The notes beneath the pieces were generated by a model. The model was not told where the DNA came from and made no database searches. It worked only from the letters and a program-made list of their open reading frames with translations. A program made the translations under genes and the position numbers. A stretch of 64,000 nucleotides of DNA from Steroidobacteraceae bacterium (GTDB lineage Bacteria; Pseudomonadota; Gammaproteobacteria; Steroidobacterales; Steroidobacteraceae): positions 62,001-126,000 of the forward strand of contig JANWJS010000020.1 in assembly GCA_025451845.1 (NCBI GenBank), given 5' to 3'. Within the stretch, counting starts at the first letter, position 1. Each line of letters begins with the position of its first letter. Shown here piece by piece: positions 9,156-17,072 of this stretch.

Positions 9156-9923
9156 TCAGCGCAGGCCCTGTACGTAGGAGGCGACGTCGCGGATTTCTTC
9201 CGGTGTCAGGCGCTTGGCGATATCGAACATAATGATGCTGTTGGGCGCTGCGGTCGTGGCGCTCGGCCCGCTGTAACGCGTGCCGTTGGCGTAGCTCTGC
9301 AACTGCGACACCACATAGACCGACTGCTGCGCCTCGAGTGCCGGGTATCCCGCGGCGGGATTGCCGCGGCCGACGGGGCCGTGGCAGGCCACGCAGCCCG
9401 GTACGCCGCTGGCGGCATCACCATGGAGATACAGGGCTTGGCCCGCTTTCCAATAGGAGGGATCGGCCTCGAGACCCGTCGGGGTCTGCGCGGCGAAGAA
9501 CACCGCCACGTTGTCAATGTCCTGATCGCTGAGGCCCGCGGCCATGGGCTGCATCACCGGGTTCTGGCGCGTACCGGCCTTGAAGAGATGGAGCTGCTCC
9601 GCGATGTAGACGGCATTCTGGCCGGCGAGGCGCGGCCACGCCGGATTCTGGCTGTTGCCATTCGGACCGTGGCAAGAGAAACAGACGGCGGCCTTGGTGG
9701 CGCCGGACTGCTCGGAGCCGTCCGCGTACGGATCGGGGGTGACCGGCGGAGTCGCTGCCGCCGGACCGGTGGCTGCGGCGCTCGAACTAGCGGTGTTCGC
9801 GGCCGGCGCGTGCTCGGGAGCTGCGGCGCGGGCGGCCGGAATGGCCAGCGCGGCCAGGGCGGTGGCCCAAGCGACGGACAACAGTGCGGCGGAGGCGGTC
9901 GTCAGCGGTGCTCTTTTCACCAT
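9156..9923 (-). CDS. Diheme cytochrome c4
   Basis: Periplasmic electron carrier with two c-type hemes. The signal peptide ends near PAARA|AAPEH, followed by an Ala/Thr/Pro-rich linker to about residue 65. The first heme site is CFSCH (about residue 80) and the second CVACH (about residue 180). Each is followed by a PxLAGQ/PALEAQQ helix and a distal methionine segment (NPVMQPMAAGL and NSIIMFDIAKRL). This two-domain arrangement is diagnostic of cytochrome c4, which delivers electrons to cbb3-type oxidases. The ATG at 9923 has a purine-rich GGGGAAAGAG upstream. It diverges from engB across 60 bases. Confidence 0.93.
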   Translation of the reverse strand: MVKRAPLTTASAALLSVAWATALAALAIPAARAAAPEHAPAANTASSSAAATGPAAATPPVTPDPYADGSEQSGATKAAVCFSCHGPNGNSQNPAWPRLAGQNAVYIAEQLHLFKAGTRQNPVMQPMAAGLSDQDIDNVAVFFAAQTPTGLEADPSYWKAGQALYLHGDAASGVPGCVACHGPVGRGNPAAGYPALEAQQSVYVVSQLQSYANGTRYSGPSATTAAPNSIIMFDIAKRLTPEEIRDVASYVQGLR

Positions 9924-9983
9924 CGTTTCGCTCTTTCCCCGGTATTCCAGTGACGCGAAAGCGCTGGATTGTACACTACGGCC

Positions 9984-10607
9984 GTGGCCGCATTTCCGAA
10001 CGCAAGATTCCTCCTGAGTGCCGCCGCCCCGGAGCAGTATCCCGCTGACCACGGCGCGGAGGTCGCCTTCGCGGGCCGCTCGAACAGCGGCAAGTCGAGC
10101 GCGATCAATGCGATCGTCGGCCGGCAGGGGCTGGCGCGCACCAGCAAGACGCCGGGGCGTACCCGGCTGATCAACTTCTTCGAGCTGTCGCCGCAGCAGC
10201 GGATCGTGGACCTGCCGGGTTATGGCTACGCCAGCGCGCCCGAGAGCGAGCGCCGCACTTGGCCGCGCCTCATCGAGGCCCTGCGTGCGCGCGAGGCGCT
10301 CAAGGGCCTCTTCGTGATCGTTGATGCCCGCCGCGGGATCGGCGATGGCGATGAGGCGCTGCTCGCGTGGGCTTTGCCGCGGCAACGGGTCCACGTGCTG
10401 TTATCGAAAGCGGACAAGTTGAGCCGCAACGAGGGGCGCCAGGCGCTCGCCACGGCTGAGCGGCAATTGGGGGGCCGGGCCTCGGTACAGCTCTTCTCCG
10501 CGCACGCGCGCGCGGGCCTTGAAGAGACGCAGGGCATTCTGAGGACCTGGCTGGCGTCCAAAGAAAAAACCCCGATGACCTCTGGTGAGGCCACCGGGGC
10601 AGACTAA
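9984..10607 (+). CDS. engB: Ribosome biogenesis GTP-binding protein EngB (YsxC/YihA)
   Basis: Essential GTPase for large ribosomal subunit assembly. G1 is AGRSNSGKSS, G2/switch I is TSKTPGRTRLIN, G3 is DLPGYGYA, G4 is LLSKADKL and G5 is FSAHA, all in order. The GTG at 9984 was chosen; TACACT (9972-9977) ends exactly 6 bases before it, so the mRNA may be leaderless. A TTG at 9969 is the other option. The last 13 codons are unusual because they also encode, on the opposite strand, an intrinsic terminator for a convergent candidate small RNA. Its neighbour is cytochrome c4, as in Pseudomonas. Confidence 0.94.
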   Translation: MAAFPNARFLLSAAAPEQYPADHGAEVAFAGRSNSGKSSAINAIVGRQGLARTSKTPGRTRLINFFELSPQQRIVDLPGYGYASAPESERRTWPRLIEALRAREALKGLFVIVDARRGIGDGDEALLAWALPRQRVHVLLSKADKLSRNEGRQALATAERQLGGRASVQLFSAHARAGLEETQGILRTWLASKEKTPMTSGEATGAD

Positions 10608-10677
10608 CCCGGCACAGGTCTCGTGTGAACCGGGTTGACCCGCTCAGGGAGGGAAGCGGGGAGTGCCGAAGCACTCG
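10562..10677 (-). ncRNA. Candidate sigma-E-dependent small RNA in the Spot 42/ErsA position
   Basis: About 115 bases. It is preceded by a consensus sigma-E/AlgU promoter and ends in a near-perfect intrinsic terminator that overlaps the 3' end of engB. Internal structure includes a UUCG-capped hairpin (GAGTGC-TTCG-GCACTC, directly after the start), a C/U-rich single-stranded stretch (CTTCCCTCCCT) typical of antisense-pairing sRNAs, and a stem ACCCGG/CCGGGT. The gene converges on engB exactly as spf (Spot 42) converges on yihA in E. coli and as the sigma-22-dependent ErsA lies beside engB in Pseudomonas. Homology by sequence was not tested. The far neighbour here is maiA, not polA. Confidence 0.65.
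10571..10600 (-). terminator. Intrinsic terminator of the candidate sRNA
   Basis: On the minus strand a 13-bp stem (two G-U wobbles), loop ACCA, then TTTTTTCTTT at 10570-10561. On the plus strand the wobbles become A-C mismatches, so the structure is stable only in minus-strand RNA. It lies inside the engB coding sequence. Confidence 0.8.
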
Positions 10678-10682
10678 GGGAA

Positions 10683-10709
10683 TTAGACGGCGCAGGCGAG
10701 GGGAAGTTC
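10683..10709 (-). promoter_or_regulatory. Sigma-E (AlgU/RpoE) promoter
   Basis: Minus strand reads GGAACTT-N15-GTCTAA, matching the enterobacterial sigma-E consensus in both hexamers and spacing. The GAACTT core is at 10709-10704 and TCTAA at 10687-10683. Predicted start is about 10677-10675. Confidence 0.7.
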
Positions 10710-10865
10710 CGTTGAGAATGGGCGCAAAAATACCTTCCCAGTCAATGACCTGGCTGCTTTGTCGATAGGGTCCGGGCGACACGGACGCAGCGCCGCGGCA
10801 CCGCTCGCGTCTGCCGGCCGCTGGGGGGAGTCGAGCTGCTGGAGGTGAGGGGCGGGTGCCAAATA

Positions 10866-11504
10866 TCAGCTGGCGTCCGGCTGCGCATCCGGGGCGGCTT
10901 GCACGAACCCCGGCAGCGTTTCAAGATGCCCGCAGATCCCACACAAGGTGGGGAAGGGCGCCACGTTGCAGTTGAAGCGGCGGGCGTTGAACATCTGCGG
11001 CACCAGGCAGACGTCCGCGAGCGTCACTTCGGTCCCGAACATGTGGCGCCCATCGCCGCTCGCTCGCTTCGCCTCTTCCTCGAGACCGTGGAAACCCTCG
11101 GCGATCCAGTGCCGATACCAGGTGTCCACCGCGTCCTCGTCGTGGCCGAGCGGCGAGCGCAGATACTTCAGAACGCGCATGTTGTTGAGCGGATGCATGT
11201 CACAGGCGATGGCGAGGGCCATGGAGCGCACCCGCGCGCGCTCGAGGGGCCGGCGCGGCAGCAATGGCGGCTGCGGGTGGGTCTCCTCCAAATACTCGAT
11301 GACGGCGAGCGACTGGCCGACGACGGTACCGGCGTCATCCAGCGCCGGGATGAGGCCTTGTGGGTTTCGGGCCAGGTAGTCCGGCTGGCGGTGCGCGCCC
11401 GGCCGCAGATCGACCGGCACGGCCTCGTACGCCGCCCCTTTGAGGTTGAGCGCGATGCGCACGCGATATGCGGCGGAGCTGCGGAAATAGGTGTAGAGCT
11501 TCAT
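10866..11504 (-). CDS. maiA: Maleylacetoacetate isomerase (zeta-class glutathione S-transferase)
   Basis: Isomerises maleylacetoacetate to fumarylacetoacetate in tyrosine/homogentisate degradation, using glutathione. The 212-residue protein opens with LYTYFRSSAAYRVRIALNLKG, containing the zeta-class active-site motif SSAAYRVR. It continues with NPQGLIPALDD and the glutathione-contact QSLAVIEYLEE. The all-helical C-terminal domain has ACDMHPLNNMRVLKYL and TLADVCLVPQMFNA. No hmgA or fahA is nearby. The start was set at the ATG at 11504, 7 bases after a TATTCT hexamer on the minus strand, so it may be leaderless. It diverges from a thioesterase with only 18 bases between start codons. Confidence 0.93.
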   Translation of the reverse strand: MKLYTYFRSSAAYRVRIALNLKGAAYEAVPVDLRPGAHRQPDYLARNPQGLIPALDDAGTVVGQSLAVIEYLEETHPQPPLLPRRPLERARVRSMALAIACDMHPLNNMRVLKYLRSPLGHDEDAVDTWYRHWIAEGFHGLEEEAKRASGDGRHMFGTEVTLADVCLVPQMFNARRFNCNVAPFPTLCGICGHLETLPGFVQAAPDAQPDAS

Positions 11505-11510
11505 GCCGGA

Positions 11511-11517
11511 TAGAATA
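11511..11517. promoter_or_regulatory. Overlapping back-to-back -10 elements for maiA and the thioesterase
   Basis: Plus strand TAGAAT (11511-11516) ends 6 bases before the thioesterase ATG. Minus strand TATTCT (11517-11512) ends 7 bases before the maiA ATG. Both genes would be leaderless and their promoters mutually exclusive. Confidence 0.45.
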
Positions 11518-11522
11518 CCCCC

Positions 11523-11957
11523 ATGAGTATCTGGCGCACCCAACCCACCCCCGAGCTGCTCGAAAGTCTCTCGCGCGGTACGTTCGCCGAGCGCATCGGC
11601 ATCCGCATCACCGAAGTAGGGCCGGATTATCTGCGCGCGACGATGCCCGTCACGCCGGAAGTCCATCAGCCGTATGGCGTTCTGCATGGAGGCGTTTCCG
11701 TTGCACTGGCCGAGACGGTGGGCAGCGTCGCGGCGAATCTGTGCGTCGACCGGGAGCGGCTGGAATGCTTCGGCCAGGAGATCAACGCCAACCATCTGCG
11801 CTCGATCTCTTCCGGCCTCCTCACCGCCACCGCGCGTCCCTACCACATCGGGGCCCGCACCCACGTCTGGGGGATCGAGATCCGGGACGAGCGCGACAAA
11901 CTGGTTTGCGTCTCCCGTCTGACGATGGCCATCGTGCAGCGCCGGCAGTCGGCATGA
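11523..11957 (+). CDS. Hotdog-fold acyl-CoA thioesterase, PaaI/YdiI (MenI) type
   Basis: A 144-residue single hotdog-domain protein. The signature HQPYGVLHGGVSVALAETVGS (about residues 49-69) holds the catalytic glutamate in AETVGS and the HGG turn of the 4HBT/PaaI family. INANHLRSI matches the CoA-contact strand. The closest characterised group is YdiI/EntH, which hydrolyse 1,4-dihydroxynaphthoyl-CoA or aryl-thioesters; the substrate here cannot be read from sequence. Its stop codon overlaps the start of lptM (ATGA), so the two are translationally coupled. Confidence 0.88.
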   Translation: MSIWRTQPTPELLESLSRGTFAERIGIRITEVGPDYLRATMPVTPEVHQPYGVLHGGVSVALAETVGSVAANLCVDRERLECFGQEINANHLRSISSGLLTATARPYHIGARTHVWGIEIRDERDKLVCVSRLTMAIVQRRQSA

Positions 11958-12244
11958 AGACTGCGCCGGCCTCCGGCCTGGCGAGCGCGCCAACAGCGCG
12001 GCTTTGGATCGCCGGCATCGGGGCACTGTTGGCCTGTGCCGGCTGCGGCTTCAAGGGGCCGCTTTACCTTCCGGAGCACAATGCCACCATAGTCACGCGC
12101 GCGGGTCAGGCAGGACAGGCCGGGCAGCCCGCGCCATCGGCGAATCAGACGCAGAGCCCGGCCGCCAAGAGCAAAAGCAAGAACTCTTCGAGCCCGCCTC
12201 CGGCGTCTGCGCCACGGAGCCCACCGCCGCAATCTGTCCCGTAA
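11954..12244 (+). CDS. lptM: LPS translocon maturation chaperone LptM (YifL-like lipoprotein)
   Basis: A 96-residue lipoprotein. The signal peptide ends in a lipobox, LLACAGC (Cys near residue 32), directly followed by [10 protein letters not shown], the conserved LptM motif. In E. coli LptM assists disulfide maturation of LptD at the outer membrane. The remainder is a low-complexity Gln/Ser/Pro tail. Its ATG overlaps the preceding thioesterase stop. In many relatives lptM sits next to lysA or dapF; here it is about 8 kb from dapF. Confidence 0.85.
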   Translation: MKTAPASGLASAPTARLWIAGIGALLACAGCGFKGPLYLPEHNATIVTRAGQAGQAGQPAPSANQTQSPAAKSKSKNSSSPPPASAPRSPPPQSVP

Positions 12245-12347
12245 CAGCGCGTTCTTGCCCCATCCGCCTGATTTCTCGCCGCAGAGCCCCGCGCGCGCGG
12301 GCCGCTCGACTAGACTGCCGCTTCTGCGTGCCGAGGCGAAGGGTTCC

Positions 12348-14249
12348 ATGGATGTCGATGATGAAGCGGGCCGAATTCTGCGTGAGGTGTTCGGCTACCC
12401 GCAGTTCCGCGGCGAGCAGCGGGAGATCATTGGCCACCTGACCGCCGGCGCTGATGCGCTGGTCCTCATGCCGACCGGCGGGGGCAAGTCGCTCTGCTAT
12501 CAGATTCCGGCGTTGGTGCGCCGCGGCATGGGTGTGGTCGTCTCCCCGCTGATTGCGCTGATGCAGGATCAGGTCGCGGCGCTGCAAGAAGCGGGCGTGC
12601 GCGCGGCGGCCCTCAACTCCGCCATGAGCTGGCCGGAAGTGCAGGAGACGGAGCGGCAGGCGCGCGCGGGGGAGCTCGATCTGCTCTATGTCGCGCCGGA
12701 GCGCCTGCTCACCGAGCGGTGCCTCTCCCTGCTCGACCGGTGTTCCCTCGCGCTCTTCGCCATCGACGAGGCGCATTGCGTCTCGCAATGGGGGCACGAT
12801 TTCCGCCCGGAATACCTGCAGCTCGCCGTGTTGGCGGAGCGCTATCGCAGCGTGCCGCGGATTGCGCTCACGGCGACCGCGGATATCGCCACGCGCAAGG
12901 AGATGATCGAGCGGCTGCGGCTGCACGAACCGCGAGTGTTCATCGCCAGCTTCGATCGTCCCAACATCCGCTACCGCATCGCCGAGAAGGACAATCCACG
13001 CCAGCAGCTTCTGCGATTCATCCGTGACGAGCATGCGGGCGAGTCCGGCATCGTCTATTGCCTGGCGCGCGCGTCCGTGGAGGAAACCGCGGATTTTCTC
13101 GTCCGCCAGGGCATCGACGCCCTGCCCTATCACGCGGGGCTCGACAGCGGCACGCGTGAGGACAACCAGCGCCGCTTCATCCGCGACGATGGCCTCGTGA
13201 TGGTGGCGACCCTCGCCTTCGGGATGGGCATCGACAAGCCGGACGTGCGCTTCGTTGTGCACCTGGATCTGCCAAAGAGTGTCGAAGGCTATTACCAGGA
13301 GACGGGTCGTGCCGGCCGCGACGGTCTGCCCGCCGATGCCTGGATGGTCTACGGGCTGCAGGACGTCGTGCAGCAGCGGCGGATGATCGATCAGTCGGAG
13401 GCCAGCGCGGACTACAAGCGCACCGCCACTGCGAAGCTGGATGCGCTCCTCGGCTTGTGCGAGACCACGCAATGCAGGCGTGTGCGCCTGCTCGACTACT
13501 TCGGCGAGGCCGCGGCCCCCTGCGCCAACTGCGACAACTGCGTGGAGCGGCCCGAGGAATGGGACGGCACGGTCGCGGCGCAGAAGCTCCTGTCCTGCAT
13601 CGCGCGCTGCGAGTCGGCCACCGGGTTCAGCTTCGGCGCTCAGCACATCATCGACATCCTGCGCGGCAAACGCACCGCCAAAGTCGAGCAGTTCCGCCAC
13701 GACCGCCTGAGTACCTTCGGCATCGGCGCAGACCTCGAGGTCGCACAGTGGCGTGCCCTGGTCCGCCAGCTCGTGATGCTGCGCCTGATCCACATCGACA
13801 CGGAGCGCTACAGCGTGTTGCGCCTGACGGCGGCATGTCGCGAAGTGCTGCGCGGCGAACGCACGATCAGGCTGCGGCGAGCGATCGACCGGAGCACGAG
13901 TCGGCCGGGCTCCCGCTCGGTAGACCGCACGCGAGTGACGGCCGCGCAGGCGGCGCGCGTCCTCCTATCAGAGGGCTCCTGGGGCGCAGCGGACGAGAAT
14001 ACGCACACGCTTCTTTTCCAGGCTCTGCGAGCCTGGCGGCTGCAAGTGGCGCGGGAGCACGGCGTCCCTGCCTACACCGTATTCCACGACTCGACTTTGG
14101 AGGAAATCGCCCGGCGACGTCCCGGCTCCACCCATGAGTTGCGTGCTGTCAGTGGAGTGGGGGCGATCAAGCTCGAGCGCTATGGCGCCGGGATTCTGGA
14201 AATATTGGCCCAGAGCCGGCTTCACTCCTTTGGGCAGCCAGCCGACTGA
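12348..14249 (+). CDS. recQ: ATP-dependent DNA helicase RecQ
   Basis: 3'-5' DNA helicase for recombination and fork repair. The 633-residue protein contains Walker [15 protein letters not shown] box [16 protein letters not shown] with the RecQ-specific aromatic-rich loop, helicase motif [12 protein letters not shown], and a zinc-binding cluster [10 protein letters not shown]...CANCDNC. A winged-helix RQC domain and a C-terminal HRDC domain ([20 protein letters not shown]) follow. The ATG at 12348 was chosen because [21 protein letters not shown] aligns with the usual RecQ start. The frame is open further upstream but has no family resemblance there. A GC-rich hairpin follows the stop. Confidence 0.96.
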   Translation: MDVDDEAGRILREVFGYPQFRGEQREIIGHLTAGADALVLMPTGGGKSLCYQIPALVRRGMGVVVSPLIALMQDQVAALQEAGVRAAALNSAMSWPEVQETERQARAGELDLLYVAPERLLTERCLSLLDRCSLALFAIDEAHCVSQWGHDFRPEYLQLAVLAERYRSVPRIALTATADIATRKEMIERLRLHEPRVFIASFDRPNIRYRIAEKDNPRQQLLRFIRDEHAGESGIVYCLARASVEETADFLVRQGIDALPYHAGLDSGTREDNQRRFIRDDGLVMVATLAFGMGIDKPDVRFVVHLDLPKSVEGYYQETGRAGRDGLPADAWMVYGLQDVVQQRRMIDQSEASADYKRTATAKLDALLGLCETTQCRRVRLLDYFGEAAAPCANCDNCVERPEEWDGTVAAQKLLSCIARCESATGFSFGAQHIIDILRGKRTAKVEQFRHDRLSTFGIGADLEVAQWRALVRQLVMLRLIHIDTERYSVLRLTAACREVLRGERTIRLRRAIDRSTSRPGSRSVDRTRVTAAQAARVLLSEGSWGAADENTHTLLFQALRAWRLQVAREHGVPAYTVFHDSTLEEIARRRPGSTHELRAVSGVGAIKLERYGAGILEILAQSRLHSFGQPAD

Positions 14250-14263
14250 TTCAATTGATCTCG

Positions 14264-14289
14264 CGGCCCCACGAGCGGCCCCGGGGCCG
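14264..14289. terminator. Hairpin between convergent recQ and DUF1501 gene
   Basis: CGGCCCC pairs with GGGGCCG around ACGAGCGGCCCC, followed by TTTGCT on the plus strand. It is probably the recQ 3'-end structure and belongs to the same hairpin family as 56078-56104 (shared AGCGG). Confidence 0.4.
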
Positions 14290-14343
14290 TTTGCTGAGGC
14301 CGCACGGTGCCAGCAGCTGACTTGCCCCGCAATGTCAGGACTA

Positions 14344-15570
14344 TCAGCCCCGCAGCAGCCCCCTGAGCGTCCGAGCCTGACCGCTATCCGGAAACACCGA
14401 GCTCTCGAGTGCCCGCCGCGGCACCCCGAGCTGCTCCGCCAACAATCCCTTCATGACGGCGCGCAGGTCAAGCGTCGGTTTGAGATCGCGATCCTGGTAC
14501 AGGCCGCGCGGCGTGAGTCCCGGCCAGTCCGCGACGACGCGGCCGCCCTTCACCGCCCCGCCGAGGAGGTAGGCCGCAGTCGCGGTGCCGTGATCGGTGC
14601 CGCGCGTGCCGTTCTCCGCCACTGTGCGGCCGAACTCCGTCGCCAGGAACACCGCCGTGCTGCTCCAAACGGGACCGAGTCCCGCCCTGAGTCCGCCCAA
14701 GGCGGCGTCCAGTGTCGCCAGTCGCGCTGCGAGTTGACCCTTCGCCCCCCCTTCGTTGAAGTGGGTATCCCACCCCATCGTGTCGAACACGGCCACCAGG
14801 GGTCCATCTTCCTGGCGCAGAAATCGCGCCGCCGCTTTGACGACCTCGGCGTACTGCGCGCCGGGCTTGCCGCGCTTCGCTAGAAGCGGGCGCTCATCGG
14901 CGTCAGCCGTGTTTTCAGCGGCGATCGCCTCGGCCGCGAGCGCCTCCGCCAGCTTCTGCCCGAGCGCCGCATCGTGCGAGTAGAGGTCCGATATCCGTTG
15001 GAGGGTGTCGTCGTCCAGCGGTGCGAGATGTGAGGGCGACCAGGACGTCACCGCCGCAGGTCCGCGCATGACCAGGGGTGCTGTCGGCGCAATACTGATT
15101 CCTCGTTCCCTCTCCGTAGCGCGCGCGGCCGGTATCACAGCCAACGCCCGATTCAACCAGCCGGTCTGAACCGCATGCGGCTGCGGATAGCCCGTCTCCA
15201 ACACGTTCTGTCCGTCGAAATGCGACCGATCCCTGTAAGGGCTCGCCACCGCGTGGAATACGATGAGCTCGCGTGCGGCATATGACTGCCGCATGAAGGC
15301 GAGCGACGGATGGAGTCCAAAGGTTCCATCGAGCGCCAACGCCCCGCCGTCCGTGCCCGGGCGTCCTATCGCCAGGTCGCCGCGCAACTGCGCGTATCCG
15401 GGATCGCCGCAAGCCGGCACTGCGGCCAGTCCATCCAGCGCGCCGCGCAAAATGATGAAAACGAGGCGCGGCTTCTTGCCGCTCGCCGTGCCCGCGAACG
15501 TCACCCGCGAGCTCAGCAAGGCGCCGCCGGCGGCCAGCGCGCCCGTCGTCAGGAACTCACGCCGCTTCAT
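14344..15570 (-). CDS. DUF1501 domain-containing exported protein
   Basis: A 408-residue member of the DUF1501 family (alkaline-phosphatase/sulfatase-like fold). The N terminus MKRREFLTTGALAAGGAL is a Tat-type signal (RR motif). Family landmarks include LVFIILRGALDGLAAV, SHFDGQNVLETG, FDTMGWDTHFNEGG and ATEFGRTVAENGTRGTDHGTA, where His/Asp residues may bind metal. The ATG at 15570 has GAGGAG 9 bases upstream, inside the end of the preceding DUF1800 gene. DUF1800-DUF1501 pairs are widespread in bacteria; their biochemical role is not established. Confidence 0.88.
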   Translation of the reverse strand: MKRREFLTTGALAAGGALLSSRVTFAGTASGKKPRLVFIILRGALDGLAAVPACGDPGYAQLRGDLAIGRPGTDGGALALDGTFGLHPSLAFMRQSYAARELIVFHAVASPYRDRSHFDGQNVLETGYPQPHAVQTGWLNRALAVIPAARATERERGISIAPTAPLVMRGPAAVTSWSPSHLAPLDDDTLQRISDLYSHDAALGQKLAEALAAEAIAAENTADADERPLLAKRGKPGAQYAEVVKAAARFLRQEDGPLVAVFDTMGWDTHFNEGGAKGQLAARLATLDAALGGLRAGLGPVWSSTAVFLATEFGRTVAENGTRGTDHGTATAAYLLGGAVKGGRVVADWPGLTPRGLYQDRDLKPTLDLRAVMKGLLAEQLGVPRRALESSVFPDSGQARTLRGLLRG

Positions 15571-15575
15571 ACGAC

Positions 15576-17018
15576 TCATCTCCTCATGAATTCCGGGGCG
15601 GCCAACAGCAGCACGATCGCCTGCGCCGCGCTCTCGGCATGCGCGATGGCTTCGCGGGTTCCGGCCGTCAGCACGCCCCCGAGCATTTGCGGCGCCAGCT
15701 CCATCGCATTGCGTCCGGGGCCGACCCTCTGTCCCACCGCATCCGCCCACTGGATCCGCTGCAACAGCGCCGAGGCGCCGTCCCAGTCCGCGCTCCGGTC
15801 CGGCCAACCTGCCGGCGAGCCGGGTGCCCAGATGCGTTGTCCGAGCAGTTGCAAGAGCCCGACGGGTGTTTTGTTCGCGCTGACGGGAAGCTGTAGACCG
15901 CGAAAGGACGATACGATGAAATCCGATGGGGTCTTGTATTTGGCCGTCGGCTGCTCCCACGCTTCAGGCGAGTCGATCAGCGCCCTGTAGACAGTCGTCA
16001 GGTCGCCGCCGCGCTCGGAGAATGCCGCGGCCACCCGCTCCACCGCCGGCGCGGGCGGATCATCCGCGATGAAGTGGCGCACCAGCTTGGTGGCGATGAA
16101 TCGGGCCGTGGCGGGCCGGCTGGCGAGATCCCGCAGCACGGCCACGCCCTGATCGTATCCGGTATCCGGGTAGCGCTTGCCCAGCACCACTTTCGGTCCC
16201 GGCTCGTGCATCGCGGCACGGAAGAGGAAAGTGCCGGGTTGCGCGCCGCCGCGCCAGCCATCGGGCCCCGCGATGGACCAGCCGGTCAACACCTGGGAAA
16301 ACACCGTGACGTCGGCTTGCGTATAGCCGCCGTCGACTCCGACGGTGTGCAGCTCCATCGTCTCCCGCGCCAGGTTCTCGTTGATCCCCGTCTTGCGGTC
16401 GGGATCGCGGCGCGCGATGTTGCCCGCTGCACGGGAGTTCGGCCCCATCGACATCTGGTTGTCGAGGTAGAGCAGCATCGCGGGATGCCGCTCCGTCGCG
16501 AGCAGCATGTCGCCGAAGTTGCCGAGGACGTAGGGGCGGATTGCTTCCCGCTCGTAGCTGCCCGCGAGCGCCGGTAGCACGCTCTTGTCCGCGGAAACGG
16601 CGAAGTGGTTGGCCCAGAAATGTGTCAGACGCTCGACGAACGGGCGGGCGGTCGCGACCGCCTCCCGAAAGCGCGCGCCAGCCTCGGCGACATAGAGGGG
16701 TTTGATGAGCTGCGGGAGCTTCTTGAATGCGCCGATCGCAGCGGCGGAGCTCGCTTCGCCGTTTCCGGCTTCATGGCCGGCGGCGACACCGCTCGCACGC
16801 GCGGCGCGAATGGCTCGCCGCAGGTCGTAGATCTGCGCGAGGATGCTTGCCGAGCTCTGCAGTCCGTCGCAGGCGATTTCCGGCGCAGGCCCATCGAGCT
16901 GCGACCGCAGCCAATCGGGTCCCGAGCCGCCGATGGCTGCCAGCTCGCCCGGTCGGGCGCCGAGCCCGAATCGATTGGCCGCAATGGCCGAGGTCAGCCC
17001 TTTGCCCATTTGCCTCAT
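15576..17018 (-). CDS. DUF1800 domain-containing protein
   Basis: A 480-residue DUF1800 protein, the obligate partner of the downstream DUF1501 gene. The start is the ATG at 17018 (a second ATG lies at 17009), giving SAIAANRFGLGARPGEL as the family N terminus. Characteristic segments are FWANHFAVSADK, MLLYLDNQMSMGPNSRAAG, GINENLARETMELHTVGVDGGYTQADV and KLVRHFIADDPP. No signal peptide is obvious, although export with its Tat-dependent partner is possible. It diverges from polA across a 54-base gap. Confidence 0.88.
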   Translation of the reverse strand: MRQMGKGLTSAIAANRFGLGARPGELAAIGGSGPDWLRSQLDGPAPEIACDGLQSSASILAQIYDLRRAIRAARASGVAAGHEAGNGEASSAAAIGAFKKLPQLIKPLYVAEAGARFREAVATARPFVERLTHFWANHFAVSADKSVLPALAGSYEREAIRPYVLGNFGDMLLATERHPAMLLYLDNQMSMGPNSRAAGNIARRDPDRKTGINENLARETMELHTVGVDGGYTQADVTVFSQVLTGWSIAGPDGWRGGAQPGTFLFRAAMHEPGPKVVLGKRYPDTGYDQGVAVLRDLASRPATARFIATKLVRHFIADDPPAPAVERVAAAFSERGGDLTTVYRALIDSPEAWEQPTAKYKTPSDFIVSSFRGLQLPVSANKTPVGLLQLLGQRIWAPGSPAGWPDRSADWDGASALLQRIQWADAVGQRVGPGRNAMELAPQMLGGVLTAGTREAIAHAESAAQAIVLLLAAPEFMRR

Positions 17019-17072
17019 AGCGCATGGGGTCGGCCAACGGTTGACGGTAGCCGCGCACGATATACTCCCATT

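Noticed and set aside
12093-13793. Long minus-strand open frame antisense to recQ (and similar long antisense frames at 1818-3236, 22512-23384, 33700-35190)
   Set aside because: They lie fully opposite recognisable genes, have Arg/Ala/His-rich composition without motifs, and arise because stop codons are rare in high-GC DNA.
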